DNA from: Dermacentor variabilis
Taxonomy: Eukaryota; Arthropoda; Arachnida; Ixodida; Ixodidae
Reading direction: 5' to 3'
Assembly (NCBI RefSeq): GCF_050947875.1
Contig: NW_027460346.1
Location: 1,798,001-1,862,000, forward strand
DNA: 64,000 nucleotides
The position numbers and the translations under genes are program-made. Position 1 is the first letter of the stretch; each line of letters starts with the position of its first letter. Positions 35,160 through 47,944 of the stretch are shown piece after piece. The notes below the pieces were generated by a model. The model did no database searches and was not told the DNA's origin. It saw only the letters and a list, made by a program, of their open reading frames with translations.

Positions 35160-36240
35160 ACAAAACTAACATCCATGTCCTACAGAGCATTCAAGGCCAA
35201 ACCCTTCGAACATGTCTAGGGCTACCTCGAAATGCATCAACCGTTGCAACAATTGCCACCGCGAGAGACCACTCAATAACGACATATATAGCTATCGACG
35301 CACTCCGGGCGCGTGTTCGCCATATATCCAGAGTCTCTGGCCACCATCTCGCTCGCTTGCCTGAGAAAATACCCAAGGCAGCTCCATATCAATTGCGGCT
35401 AACCAGTACTCTTTGTCAGTGAGGCAATCACCCGCAACAGGAACGCCATCCCCTCTGTAGAGCTTGAAAAAGCCTCCTTTGTACCTTGCTGTTCAGGAAT
35501 AGTGAAGAAAACTAGTCTGACCACCGTGGCTCTCAAGCATATCACATTCGAACTATTGCATTGTTCATACGCTAATCGAATCCATGTTTACACGGACGGT
35601 TCCGTCTCCGAAAATTCGACGGGCGCCATTGCTATAACATCTCTGTCGGTCGGCATCAAGTTTAAGACTTCACACGTAACGATATCTACAGGTTCTTAAC
35701 TGGCCGCTCTTCGCGCTGCTGTCGAACCCATTGAAAAAGAACCGCCCAACAAATGGACAATATTTTGTGATTCAAAAGCAGCCCTCCAGAACTTGCGACG
35801 TTTACAACGTGGCAATTATGAACAGCTGGTGTCACAAATCAACGAAACTTGCCATTGCGCTTCTGAACGAGGACACGATATCATCTTTCAGTGGCTGCCG
35901 GGACATTGTGGCGCCGTTGGTAATCACCTCGCCGATGACTCTGCCCGACGTGCCCAGGATGGCGCACCGACACTCCTTATACCTTTATCGAGAGTAGACG
36001 CTGCAAGAGAGCTTCGCAGTCTTGCTCGCACCATCACGTTAAGCTACTGGCATACACCACAGAATTCTAATTGTCGTTTATACAGCCTTGACCCATCACT
36101 GAAATTTAAATTACCAGCAAACCTTTCACGACGTGACGCAACACTCCTGTGTCGGCTGTGGGTAGCAGTAGCATTCACCAATTCTTACAGCTATCGTATT
36201 GGAATGGCGGACTCATCAATGTGCGCTAGGTGCAAGTGTG
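35160..36240 (+). pseudogene. RT end and RNase H of the I-like LINE
   Basis: Block LRTCLGLPRNASTVA (about 35208), then RNase H: RIHVYTDGSVSENSTGAIAI (35578), a stop at 35697, LRAAVEPIEK, FCDSKAALQ, FQWLPGHCGAVGNHLADDSA (35889-35950), then MADSSMCARCKCE, the start of the C-terminal Cys motif. Here the RTE insertion begins, so the 35793-37142 open frame is a chimera of two LINEs. Confidence 0.87.
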
Positions 36241-37393
36241 AGGTCAGTAAATGGGATATAATAGGGCTGAGTGAAGTCAGGAGGCCAAAAGAAGCATATA
36301 CAGTGCTAAAAAGCGGGCACGTCCTGTACTACCGGGGCTTAGCGGAGAGACGAGAACTAGGAGTCGGATTCCTGATTAATAAGAATATAGCTGGCAACAT
36401 ACAGAAATTCTATAGCATTAACGAGAGGGTGGCAGGTCTTGTGAAACTTAATAAGAGGTACAAAATGACGGTTATACAGGTCTACGCCCCTACATCCAGT
36501 CATCATGACCAGGAAGTCGAAGGTTCCTATGAAGACGTGGAATCGGCGATGGGTAGAGTGAAAACAAAATACACTATACTGATGGGCGACTTCAATGCCA
36601 AGGTAGGCAAGAAGCAGGCTGGACATAAGGCAGGGGGGGAATATGGTATAGGCACTAGGAATAGCAGGGGAGAGTTATTAGTAGAGTTTGCGGAACAGAA
36701 TAATATGCGGATAATGAATACATTCTTCCGCAAGCGGGATAGACGAAAGTGGACGTGGAGGAGCCCGAACGGCGAGACTAGAACTGAAATAGACTTCATA
36801 CTCTGCGCTAACCCTGGCGTCATACAAGATGTGGAGGTGCTCAGCAAGGTGCGCTGCAGTGACCATAGGATGGTAAGAACTCGAATTAGCCTTGACCTGA
36901 GGAGGCAACGGAAGAAGCTAGTACATAAGAAGCCGATCAATGAGTTGGCGGTAAGAGCGAAAATAGAGGAATTCCAGATCAAGCTGCACAACAGGTATTC
37001 GGCTTTAACTCAGCGAGAGGACCTTAGTGTTGAAGCAATGAACGACAATCTTGTGGGCATCATAAGGAATGTGCAAGAGAAGTCGGTGGCAACTCCGTTA
37101 CACAGGATACCAGTAAGCTATCGCAGGAGACGAAAGATCTGATCAAGAAACGTCAATGTATGAAAGCCTCTAACCCTGCAGCTAGAATACAAATGGCAGA
37201 ACTTTCGAAGTTAATCAACAAGCGTAAGACAGCTGACATAAGGAAGTATAATATGGATAGAATTGAAAATGCTCTCAGGAACGGAGGAAGCCTAAAAGCA
37301 GTGAAGAAGAAACTAGGAATTGGCAAGAAGCAGATGTATGCGTTAAGAGACAAATCCGGCAATATCATTACTAATATGGATGAGATAGTTTAA
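36241..37393 (+). pseudogene. RTE endonuclease and linker
   Basis: APE-type endonuclease blocks VIQVYAPTS, LMGDFNAKVG, TWRSPNGETRTEIDFILC and CSDHRMVRTRI are all kept, with the GDFNA, NGE.R.EIDFIL and SDHR catalytic parts. The frame breaks at 37140 and again at 37391 in the linker before the RT. Confidence 0.87.
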
Positions 37394-38971
37394 GTGGCTG
37401 AGGAGTTCTATAGAGATTTATACAGTACCAGTCGCTCCCACGACGATAATGGAAGAGAGAATAGTCTAGAGGAATTCGAAATCCCACAGGTAACGCCGGA
37501 AGAAGTAAAGAAAGCCTTGGGAGCTATGCAAAGAGGGAAGGCAGCTGGGGAGGATCAGGTAACAGCAGATTTGTTGAAGGATGGTGGGCAGACTGTTCTA
37601 GAGAAACTGGCCACCCCGTATACGCAATGCCTCGTGACTTCGAGCGTACCGGAATCTTGGAAAAACGCTAACATAACCATAATCCATAAGAAAGGGGACG
37701 CCAAAGACTTGAAAAATTATAGACCGATCAGCTTACTGTCCGTTGACTACAAAGTATTTACTAAGGTAATTGCAAATAGAATCAGGAACACCTTAGACTT
37801 CCATCAACCAAAGGACCAGGCAGGATTCCGTAAACGCTACTCAACAATCGACCATTCACACTTTCAATCAGGTGATAGAGAAATGTGCGGAATATAACCA
37901 TCCTTTATATATAGCTTTCATTGATTACGAGAAAGCGTTTGATTCAATCGAAACCTCAGCAGTTATGGAGGCACTGCGGAATCAGGGTGTAGACGAGCCG
38001 CATGTAAAAATACTGAAAGATATCTATAGCGACTCCACAGCCACCGTAGTCATCCATAATGAAAGCAACAAAATCCCAATAAAGAAAGGCGTAAGGCAGA
38101 GAGATACAATCTCTCCAATGCTATTCACAGCATGTTTACAGAAGGTATTCAGAGACCTGGATTGGAAAGAATTGGGGATAAGAGTTAATGGAGAGCACCT
38201 TAGTAACTTGCGATTCGCTGATGATATTGCCTTGCTTAGTAACTCAGGGGACCAACTGCAATGCATGCTCACTGACCTGGAGAGGCAAAGCCGAAGGGTG
38301 GGTCTAAAATTAATCTGCAGATAACTGAAGTAATGTTTAACAGTCTCGGAAGAGAACAGCAGTTTACGATAGGTAGTGAAGCAGTAGAAGTGGTAAGGGA
38401 ATACATCTACTAAGGACAGGTAGTAACCGCGGATCCGGATCATGAGACTGAAATAATCAGAAGAATAAGAATGGGCTGGGGTGCGTTTGGCAGGCATTCT
38501 CAGATCATGAACAGCAGGTTGCCATTATCCCTCAAGAGAAAAGTTTATAGCAGCTGTGTCTTACCAGTACTCACGTACGGGGCAGAAACCTGGAGGCTTA
38601 CGAAAAGGATACTACTTAAATTGAGGACGACACAACGAGCTATGGAAAGAAGAATGATAGGTGTAACGTTAAGGGATAAGAAAAGAGCAGATTGGGCGAG
38701 GGAACAAACTCGAGGTAATTATTTCTTTGTTGAAATCAAGAAAAAGAAATGGGGGGCATGGGCAGGACACGTAATGAGGAGGGAAGATAACCGATGGTCA
38801 TTAAGAGTTACGGAATGGATTCCAAGGGAAGGGAAACGTAGCAGAGGGCGGCAGAAAGGTAGGTGGGCGGATGAGATTAAGAAGTTTGCAGGGACAACAT
38901 GGCCACAATTAGTACATGACCGGGGTGGTTGGAGAAGTATGGGAGAGGCCTTTGCCCTGCAGTGGGCGTAA
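37394..38971 (+). pseudogene. RTE reverse transcriptase and C-terminal domain
   Basis: AMQRGKAAGEDQVTADLLKD, NITIIHKKGDAKDLKNYRPI and KDQAGFRKRYSTIDH in one frame to 37897; then FIDYEKAFDSIET, VRQRDTISPMLF and LRFADDIALL in the next frame to 38324; then the C-terminal part 38471-38971 (LKRKVYSSCVLPVLTYGAET). FADD is intact; two frame changes and a stop inactivate it. Confidence 0.88.
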
Positions 38972-39003
38972 CCAGACTGATGATGATGATGATGATGATG
39001 ATG

Positions 39004-39345
39004 ACTGTTCTCGCTTTAATAATCAACATCAGACTCTCCAGTGTGCCTTGAATAGACTGGATGACAGGCCATTTAAGGAAGCAAATATCTTGGGAGCCTG
39101 GCCTCACAGTTCATTAGCCCAGAAAGCAGTTCGAGCGCTTTTTCACTACCTGAAGGCAACAGACTTGAGTGCCCGACTATAGACATCCTACACCTAACTT
39201 AGTGCATGTGAAAATGCGGTATAGACTGGTGTTTTCTCTCTCTCTTTCACTCCTCATTCCCCTCCCCACGTGTAGGGTAGCAAACTGGACTCAGTCTGGT
39301 TACCTCCCTTCCCTGCCTTTCCTTCTTCTCTGACCTAAATCGCTT
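39004..39345 (+). pseudogene. C-terminus and 3' UTR of the I-like LINE
   Basis: CSRFNNQHQTLQCALNRLDD, ILGAWPHSSLAQKAVRALFH, YLKATDLSARL-stop at 39181 match the end of the 16.8-kb copy (LNQLDRKPF, ILGPWP, YLKATGLNQRL). The UTR to about 39345 has a TC-rich stretch and GTGTAGGGTAGC. Confidence 0.85.
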
Positions 39346-39557
39346 CAGCACGTCCCAGAAAACCACCTCCCGAACGGGGCACTGTCAATAGTCACCTAGC
39401 TTGCTTGAGTTACACAGGTATGCTATGCATGCTTTTCATTTTAGGATGTTTGTATACTTCACTTTAATCTTTTTTCTCTACCTCAAAAATTCACAAACCA
39501 ACTAAGTTGTACCGCCACTATCGCTCTTTTTTTTTTCACGCGCCCCTTGCGCTGCAG

Positions 39558-39804
39558 GTGGTCGTACCTCCAGATCGAGTCCAACCCGCACGTGGATGAT
39601 GAGCAGCAGGCGTATGCGGCTGGGGCCCTGGAAGCCTACCTGACAAGGGAGCTGATGGAGAACCAGTGGGCGAACTTGTTCGCACCCTACTGCGACAACC
39701 AGACCGAGTACTGCAGCAGGCTCAACGACTTCGTAACCAGGAACCTCGTGTACACGCGCGAGCAACAGCACAAGTTCAAAGAGAGCGACCCCTTCTGGAA
39801 CATG
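39558..39804 (+). CDS. PLBD: Phospholipase B-like protein, exon 2
   Basis: Acceptor GCGCTGCAG|G at 39557/39558 (phase 2 in) and donor ATG|GTACGA at 39804/39805 (phase 0 out). It encodes 82 codons: WSYLQIESNPHVDD, then QQAYAAGALEAYLT, the conserved QAYAAG.VEA block of the family. PYCDNQTEYCSRLNDFV contains two Cys in the positions of a family disulfide and an N-glycosylation sequon NQT. The exon ends in SDPFWNM, like the DSPYWHQV stretch of vertebrate PLBD2. It lies just downstream of a LINE 3' end. Confidence 0.93.
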
Positions 39805-39832
39805 GTACGAAAAGTCCGGAAATTCACATAGA

Positions 39833-39855
39833 CATACAGACAGACAGACAGACGC
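39833..39855. repeat. Short (GACA)n repeat
   Basis: ACATACAGACAGACAGACAG, 30 bp after the exon 2 donor. Confidence 0.85.
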
Positions 39856-40061
39856 TGTCCTTTTGAATCGGACAGATGAGACACGTCACCTTATCACAAA
39901 GGAAAATTTGTGTATATTTATTTATGTTCTTAGGCATGTATTCTCTGATCCTGCTTCACAATGGTCATGTTTTTTCGCCCTTATCTTTGGCTTTGTGTGT
40001 TATTTCATCATTGCGGCTTTAGAAGCATAGGGCCCGTATTCACACACACACACAAAAAAAG

Positions 40062-40666
40062 TCGCAGTTTCACCCGAGAGGTGAAGCATCGATTGCGATA
40101 GCAAATAGGAGACAGCTGTACGAAGTCAGGATAGTAGTTCTATGGGCCGCATAACCTTGTCAACATAGGAGTACTAACTAAATTAGCAAGCATGGTGTCA
40201 CGTGCGCACAAGCTAACATGAACACATCTCACTCGACGACCGTCGACACAGGCTATCGCTGTGTGAGGAATTGACCTTCCTTCGTGCTGCCGCTCGCATC
40301 AACGCGAACTAAGCCGCAAAAATACAGCGCGCGGCGTAACCTGTACCCGCCGCCGACGGCTTTGAAGATACAGCGGCTCGGGCCACCCGCACGAGAATGC
40401 TCCCCCCCCCCCTCCCATCCTTATTCTCTCCCTGCAGCCTTGTGCGCGATGGAAGACGGCGCGCTTGTCCCCGCTTTTCCTCCGTTGCGTGCGCGAGATT
40501 GAGCCGTGATCGCCGGCTCACACTCGTAGGCTTTCACTCGCACGTACAGCATGCGGCGCATAGCGACGATATTATCGCCCTTGGAATTTGTGCGGAACCT
40601 CCCACCGACGGCGACGGAGACAGCAGAAATACGCCTGGAGAGTCCATATAATTGCTCTCGCATAAA
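40062..40666. mobile_element. GC-rich TIR element, copy 1
   Basis: ATTGCGATAGCAA (40092-40104) on the left and its near complement ATTGCTCTCGCATAA (40651-40665) on the right. The left tip is a small palindrome, TTCACCCGAGAGGTGAAGCA. The interior matches 58.48-59.25 kb read on the opposite strand (CATCTCACTCGA, TTGACCTTC, CGCATCAACG, CTTTGAAGATACAGCGGC). No coding evidence despite high GC. Confidence 0.75.
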
Positions 40667-42344
40667 CGCACTTACGATAGAATGGGTCGTAAGAAAATAT
40701 TCCCGACAATCTCGATTTTATTGGCGAAGGTGGCCGGCCAATAGCATAGTTCACTAACGAACAAGAAGCTTTGTGAATTAGGCCCACGATTCATTTTCAA
40801 TATCTATACTTACCAAGTGCACCTGGCACTGAAGGCACCTACACTTTGTATATAAACATTTGTGATCACTGATCTACATGGATAGCATGAAGCAGCAGCT
40901 ATTGAAACATCTGCCTTTAGAATTTAGTGCTCAAGCGTCCAGCTGTAGCTTCAAAGAGTAAAGCGTTACCATTGGAGTTGTAAAAATGTGCATGTAAATG
41001 CAGTGCACCATACTGCAATATTTGTGAAGCGCCCTCTAGCGCTTCTCGTCATTTTTTATGCAGCTATGGCTAATGTATGAATATTTACCCACTGCCTTTA
41101 GCTTACTCCACTATTTTAGCAGCCAATGATTATTGTTACTTCCATACTTAGCAAACGACAAATCGCTTACTACCTTTATTTAAAAATACCTTCAACACAA
41201 ATTTTCGTTCTTCCCACATCTCTTGAATTTTCTCTGAAGGCTTATTCTCTTTAATTTATATTTCGCCTTGCCATTTCTTCTCATTGCTTCTCGACAACTT
41301 GACACTGCTTTCTTTGCACCCACATCTCACCAGGATTCGATTTCTTTTTACCAAATTGCAATGGTTCGCAATTGATGTGGACATCGCCTCACCCTGAATT
41401 ACCATTTTCACGATATCTAGTTTGTCCATTATTTGTGTGACTCTTTCTTTACACGATTTTCTACTGAGGTTGCCAGGGTTGTCAAGTGCGTGCCACTAAC
41501 GTAGTGTATATTCCTGTCTTGTGTCTGGAGTGCACTTCCATGTTTTGTTTTTTTTGTATGCATTGCAACTGAACCAGTTGGCATGAATACATAGCTCAAT
41601 GGTATCTCAAATCAGGAAATCAGATCTCTCAGAAAATCAGGTATCTCTCAGAAAATCAGGAATAGAGGAAAGGACAGAAGCACTTGCAGTCGTTGTTTTC
41701 TCTCTCTGTCTTTGTTCACACAACAACGAGCCATTTTTCATCGTCGCATACAAATAAACTCGCAGAAAAGAGAGCTGGACGAATAGTTAAAACGACACAC
41801 AACAAGCGCTTAACAACGAAGGAATATGCACATGCCATGGCTAGCGGATGACTTGAATTAAAAATAAATACAGGCTCTCTGTGCTGACATTTTTTTCAGT
41901 TGCACTGAGTGGCCAATCGCAATTGAAGACCTGTGTATATGTTTATGCGTGTGAATATATACCTTTTTTATTAATGAGTGCGCAAAAGTAATGTTACTTG
42001 GTCAATAAATTTTTCGCTTTTGTGTTCAGCGTACGTTGTATGTCGTTCTGACTGCTCGTGCTCTTTCTATTTTGTTTATTTTTGTGTTGGGCTTTCAGTG
42101 TATTCACTATTAAGTATTATCGATTGCCCGAGTCGCCCAGCCTGCTATCGTCATTTTCCTTCCTGGGTATAAATATCACGGTGAACCTCTCTCGGTCACT
42201 CCCGATACTACACATCTCCTGCTCATCCGTTTTCCTGATATTCATTTTGTTTTGTACGAAGCAACATGCAGATAAATGGCAATCTTTGCTAGAGTGGCAA
42301 TTTCCAGATCGCCGCAGCATGGAATGGCACCCATTTTATTGCTA
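40667..42344. other. Intron 2 sequence without recognised feature
   Basis: A small tandem of TCTCTCAGAAAATCAGG lies near 41630-41660; otherwise nothing. Confidence 0.5.
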
Positions 42345-42669
42345 TTTTTAAGGCGAAAGCCTAAAGTGGCTTGTTGCAATGGCCCCCTCATACCCGCAAA
42401 AGAAGCGGCGTCTAGTGCACTGAGCCCAAAAATACCATCATCAGAATTGGCTCATGCCCCAAAGCAAGCAAAGATGCAATGGCTGAATATGAATGAAGAA
42501 ACGCTAGAAAGAAAGAACGGAGGAAAGAAAGAAAGAACCGAAGAAAGAAAGACCGAACGAAAGAACAAATAAAGAAAGAACGAAAGACGGAAAGAAAGTG
42601 ATAACGAAAGGTGGAACAAAAGAAATAGCAAACGGAAGACCAAAGAAAACGAGAATAAAGAAAGCACGA

Positions 42670-42749
<80 letters not shown>

Positions 42750-42903
42750 ATGAAATAACCTTCAGGTAGAGCATGAGGAGGTCGACCTACAGCGCCATAC
42801 AGTTACTTTACACTGCGGTTCTTTATGTCTTGCAAGATGTCTGACCCCTCTGATCGTATAACTTAATGCACTGCCACGTGTGCCGCAGGCTTTCGCCTTC
42901 ACG
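42345..42903. mobile_element. Possible MITE with AAGGCGAAAGCCT ends, holding (GAAA)n
   Basis: TTAAGGCGAAAGCCTAAAG at the left and, on the other strand, GAAGGCGAAAGCCTGCGG at the right. A degenerate then perfect (GAAA)n tract (42520-42750, pure from 42666) fills the middle. Only the ends support the call. Confidence 0.4.
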
Positions 42904-42991
42904 TGTTTCGGGAGCGTAATCATGCTGCCGAACTTTTATTACGATCTGCTTATTCTACTGCAGCTTTCCTGCAACACCTTTTGATGTAGTT

Positions 42992-42993
42992 TT

Positions 42994-43057
<64 letters not shown>
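42992..43057. repeat. (GTT)n microsatellite
   Basis: About 22 GTT units. Confidence 0.97.
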
Positions 43058-43058
<1 letters not shown>

Positions 43059-44300
43059 AAAATCCGCGCAGCTAGAGTTTATTGTACGTATATGCCACAT
43101 GCGCAGAGTCGGCTAATGCCACAGCGGTCGACACATGCGCATTGTGTTAGCAACAGCAGCTAATTGTTCCTACCGCTATGCTGTATCTCGCATCTCCCGA
43201 AACATCCTGCCCGAACCACTATATGGCCCCCTTCCTGTCAACTCTCGATTGTTGTTACTACCAGGGCGGAAATAGAAACAGGAAATCATGTTGCCCTGCG
43301 GTTATTTGTTTTCAGTCGACGCATCAAAGTAGCGTCGCACGTTCGCAAGGCTGTTTTTGCAGCTGTTATTATGGAGGCTATCAGCAGGCTAACATCAAAT
43401 GTTGGCACAAGTGAACGAAGGCGCAGTCTGATCAGAACTTTCTTAGGGTGCCTTTAATTTCGATTTTACTAATTCCAAAACTCGAGCCTCTTACGTCAGT
43501 GCTGAAACAGTGGCGGTCAAACTGCAACTGTTTGGCGCAGCTGGAGCACGGTAAGGAATACATGAACTCTTTCTTTCTTGCGTTCGTAAATCCAAAAGAA
43601 GTTCTACAGAATTAAAAGACAAGTCTGCACGCACTAAGGAACTTCAATCTGCGGAAACATTTGCCCATCAGTCAGCAAAAAAATATATGTTTCAACTCCT
43701 GCAATAACTCTTGTCGATGCATACAGCGAAAAAAAAGGCAATACTTTAGCGACAATGTTTTCCTAGCTAAATTGCTCCTGAAAAATCAAATATAAATAGC
43801 TAAGCTATGATATTATGAGATTTCATTCCCTGGCGCCCTCATTATTTGCTGTAAAAAAATTAGAATAGAGCCAAGTGGATGGCGCTTAAATCGTGGTAAC
43901 AATGAGGTCTGTGTAGTCTCGTCGTATGTTTAAACGCGAGTCTGTGATACTAGCCCTAAAAGGCAGCAGTATGTTTGAAACTTCGCAGTTCGGCTTTAAC
44001 ACGTCCAAGCTTAGCAGGCAAAAAAAATATTAAAGGTAACTTCGAAGACATCGCGAATGGCTCTTGGGGCATTCCCTGCTGTGAATGTGACTGCACGTCG
44101 AGAGATGGCACTCAGGAGCAAAAGCCAGTTACTCGGTAATTTGTCAACCATCGAAACCGACCGACTGTATATAGACAAAGTCAACTGAATATGAGCGATG
44201 ATTGCACGTACCATCAGCATAAAAATAAAAACTAACAGGAAAAAACAAAGACTGATCAAAAACGTCTGTAACGTGTAATATCATGGAAGTGTGTGACCAT
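43058..44300. other. Intron 2 sequence without recognised feature
   Basis: The frame at 43164-43457 has no known motif. Confidence 0.45.
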
Positions 44301-44305
44301 GAAAA

Positions 44306-44385
44306 TCCGCAAATAAATGAAAGTGTGCAATTAAATGAAAGTGTGTAATTACACGAAACTGTGTCATTACATGAAAGTGTGAAGT
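44306..44385. repeat. Minisatellite of about 19-bp units
   Basis: Four imperfect copies of a unit like AAATGAAAGTGTGTAATTA. Confidence 0.75.
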
Positions 44386-45545
44386 GCAATCGCTCAGTGG
44401 CCGTTTTTTAATAAGGAGTAGTCCCGTGCGAAAATTTGTAGTCTGAATTAGGCCATTGTTACAAAGGCAGGTGAACCTGGAAACGGAACAACGCACTGGA
44501 GTAGTTTTCGGAATTCGCATTTGAATTTTGCTAATAGTACCCTTCTTCTGCGGCGACACCTATAGAAGCGGAGATTTCAAAGCCTGACTTTGTTATTTCG
44601 CTCGCGTATCAAGACCTAGACCTGACTTATAGGTACAACAGGTACACCGCTGAAGTCAGTACTAGGTCTTCAGAGTTTTGAATTCCGAAAGTTTTAAGGA
44701 TGGTGATAGCAGCTGCATGAAGTACACTAGTGTAGTTTTACAGTGCAAAATATTTTTGGGGGAAAGAAAAAGGTGAAAAAATATCGTGACTTCAGTGACA
44801 TAGATTTTTATCTTTTATGTTCCCACTACTTTGGTGTAATTAGAATTTTTCATTGACGTTTTTAGTTAGTTAGTTTAGAGAAATACTTGTTATATAGTTA
44901 TGTGTTATATACCTTACGGGAGTAACAAAAATTACTCCCTTCCTGACTAATGTTTCTAAAAGCCAAGAAAAAGTCATAATTTTACTTCGAGCACTAGAGC
45001 AATCTTTACGTGAGTGAGCGGCAGTTTCTCATTTTCGAATTTTTACATTTCTCCTGAAAAAGGATATCGTTTATCTACGTAGCGCTTTTGGCACTCGCAC
45101 ACCGTGAGCCAAATTTAGGCATGGGTACAAGTCCCTATAATGCTTCAAGAGCTCATGAATGCATCAAATGCTGCAACGCTATAGTACAAAATTCTTCACT
45201 GAACATAGAAAACCACGCAACGTCGAACATATGAGAAACTACAAGCCAATAGACACCCAGCTCTCGCGGCGCACGTAAAGCATAATTTCGGCCTTTATAA
45301 AGGTTGCTTCAGTCCAATCACACAAATTTTATTTTTGCCTCACAGAATACATTGTTATTGCGAAAATAGGTGGCCAGCGAAAAAAGGCTGAATTTACCCA
45401 GCTTGACTAAAAATAAACAAGGTGTAAAAATATGCTGAGACAACCAAGGAGGACGCGAACGAATGCACATTGTTGGCTATTGCATGTAGCGAGTTAAGCT
45501 ATTTTAATGCGATTACCATTTTTTGCCTCCTTCAAGCACACTGAG
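44386..45545. other. Intron 2 sequence without recognised feature
   Basis: AT-rich, with no long frame. Confidence 0.5.
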
Positions 45546-45546
45546 C

Positions 45547-45619
<73 letters not shown>
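45546..45619. repeat. (CTAT)n microsatellite
   Basis: About 18 CTAT units. Confidence 0.98.
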
Positions 45620-47944
45620 CTCTTACGCCAACCTTGTGGCCCAAGTTGTGTACTAGCTTAGGCCATTTGGAAGATGCTAGTAGTCGTGATGTTGTCGTGG
45701 TTACTGCTTGGTCGTCGTTTCAGCTTTGTTATCGGATATTCGTCATGCCGTCGTCGTCAAGCCATCGTCATCACACACTCGCTATTACGCTTTATCTTTC
45801 ATACAGCTATCGTGATGCCGTGGCGGCGTGTCGTTACACTGCTTGAATGCGAATCGCATTAACGTCGGCAGTCATCGTTGGATGGGTTGTGTCGGAATTT
45901 TACGTGTTTTGTTTGCTTCCAGCTAAGATTCATTTACGTTGTGGATAAAAAACAAGATATGAAAAAAGGTTCGGGCTATCTAAATGGTCGATGTTCACGT
46001 TGACCGCAATTGAAGAGCACCTACGAAGGAAAGAGTGGTTAGAGCTAGGAAGTAAAATAGAGCACGGGCGTTTCTTATGACTGAAATTTTTAGAGCGCCG
46101 CTCTTAAGGCCCAACCACTGGCATGCGTCGGCAAGCTTCGGCGCTCGCCGACAAGCGGGCGCTTCGCTTCGCGTTGGTCGGAGGAAGAGGGCACGCAACC
46201 ACTGGACAGAAGCTCTGACGCGCGCCAACGGTCGCTCCTCGGCTGCGGCGCATTGTTGTTGGACTATTTTGCCTTCATCCGTCCAAGTCTGACCTAAAAC
46301 AGCCTGCTGAAAACTAAGCTCGAAACAAGAAGTTAGTGATTTGTATGCTCCTTTAGATATGAAAAACACCTTTGATTAATGAGTGTACGCCTGCTGCCAC
46401 AGTTTCTTTTTACCTAACAATAGTAACAATAGTGCACAAAATATCGACATCAGCGCTCGCGCTCGTTCATCGTCTGTATACAAGATAGCTTTGCAAACAT
46501 TTGCACGACCGTGCCACATCGTATCCAAAGCTGTCGTACGATTTCATTTTTGGTAGCTCATTGCACAGCCAACTGGGTAAGAATTAGGCGTGCAAAGTAT
46601 CACGGAAAAATCTGTGTTAGAAATATTGTCATGAAGTAGTGATGGTGAAAAATGATGCAGAGTCAGAACTGGGAGTTACAAATTTAACCTTTTATTAGGC
46701 TTGCTTGTGCCCAGCAAAAGCAACACTCATTCGCAACGACAGTTGCGAACAATGTAGGCGACCGTCGAAAATCTCGTCTGCTGGTCAAGCGCGTCTGCTG
46801 GTCAAGCGCGTCTGCTTTCATACGTCAATCGTCGAAAGTTCCAGCGTATTCGCTGGTGCCCACGCGCCTTCCAGAAACTACTACACAATTCGTGTCGCGT
46901 ATGCAATCAGATTATACAAGGTACCCGACAGGCAATTAACAGGCAACACAGAATCACTCAGATTATCAGAACGGAGAATCACACAGATTAACAGGCAAAC
47001 GACAGAATCATTCATAACATTCGCGAAACTTCCGATACGTTCAATCGAATCCTGCGCCGAGCAGTAACGTTTAACATTTGTTAGCCGGTGAAATATGGTC
47101 ACCGGATACAGATAAAGTATCCATATCAATATAGTTATGCTTGTTGGTGCATGGAAGAAACGTAAAAAAGTGGGTTCTGAGAAAATCAGCAAAAAGTCTT
47201 GAGTCACCTGTAGCACTTACAAAAAAACATCTAGAATAGCTAAAATTTACGTAATTCGTAGCTTGTCTCCTCTCGATTCTTGATTCTGTCAAATATTTCC
47301 CATGGAGCACCTCATTTATTATTGTAGGTTGTTTTGAAGCATCAACACCACATAGGGAGGCCTTCACATTGAGTGTATTGCTAGAAAAATTTTCACAGTC
47401 TAAAGGCTATGTTCTATTGTAACTGGTTTCAACATGTCAAATCTGTCTTTCTCGACATTAATGAAATGACATACTATCAGATAATACAAGCTTGAGAATC
47501 GGAGGGTTTTAATAGGTGTCTTTCGTTGCCCTTTGCCAAGTCGTACTATAAAAGCACTTATTCGAATGTATGGGGGTACCTCATTTGCATAATATAAGAA
47601 ACGTATATATAAACAGGTTATTTTCACAATTTTTACACCTTAAGTCACCACAAAAAAAACAGTTTATTGTTTTCAGACTACTATGATGTTTCGACTGAGA
47701 AAGTCATTCAAATTGTTCTGTTAGGCACACAATAATTGCGGTGGCATATTATCTTATTACACAACACTGGATACAGTAACTAAGCATTATTAAAGAAGAA
47801 ATTAATAGCACAATGCATATGATCAGGCACATAGCATTTCATAGCACTTTCTTAATTCGTGCCTTTACTGCCTTTACTTTGCTTAAGCTACTGCACTGAA
47901 ATAGTGTACTAGTACATACTTGAAAAGCACGATTTTATACTACA
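45620..47944. other. Intron 2 sequence with minor repeats only
   Basis: Contains a GTC-rich stretch (45690-45840) and a perfect 17-bp tandem pair, GTCTGCTGGTCAAGCGC, at 46776-46809. No supported gene. Confidence 0.5.

Larger units (their letters stand above)
36241..39003 (+). mobile_element. RTE-clade LINE inserted into the I-like LINE
   Basis: 5' truncated, beginning in the endonuclease (KWDIIGLSEVRRPKEAY). It ends in WSLRVTEWIPREGKRSRGR, KGRWADEIK, ALQWA-stop at 38971 and a (GAT)n tail, 38976-39003, all typical of RTE elements. No clear target duplication; a few codons of the host LINE C-terminal motif seem to be lost at the junction. Confidence 0.87.
31205..39345 (+). mobile_element. I-like LINE with RNase H, split by two later insertions
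   Basis: Pieces in order: endonuclease 31258-31500, linker and RT 31691-33297, insert 33298-35159, RT end and RNase H 35160-36240, RTE-clade LINE 36241-39003, C-terminus 39004-39181, 3' UTR to about 39345. The UTR word GTGTAGGGTAGCAAAC matches the family copy at 16.7 kb. ORF1 is absent, so it is 5' truncated; the start at about 31205 is near a small TCGACCTAAA repeat. It ends only about 210 bp before PLBD exon 2. Confidence 0.85.

Noticed and set aside
42412..42774. Phe-Leu-Ser repeat frame
   Set aside because: Translation of the (GAAA)n tract complement.
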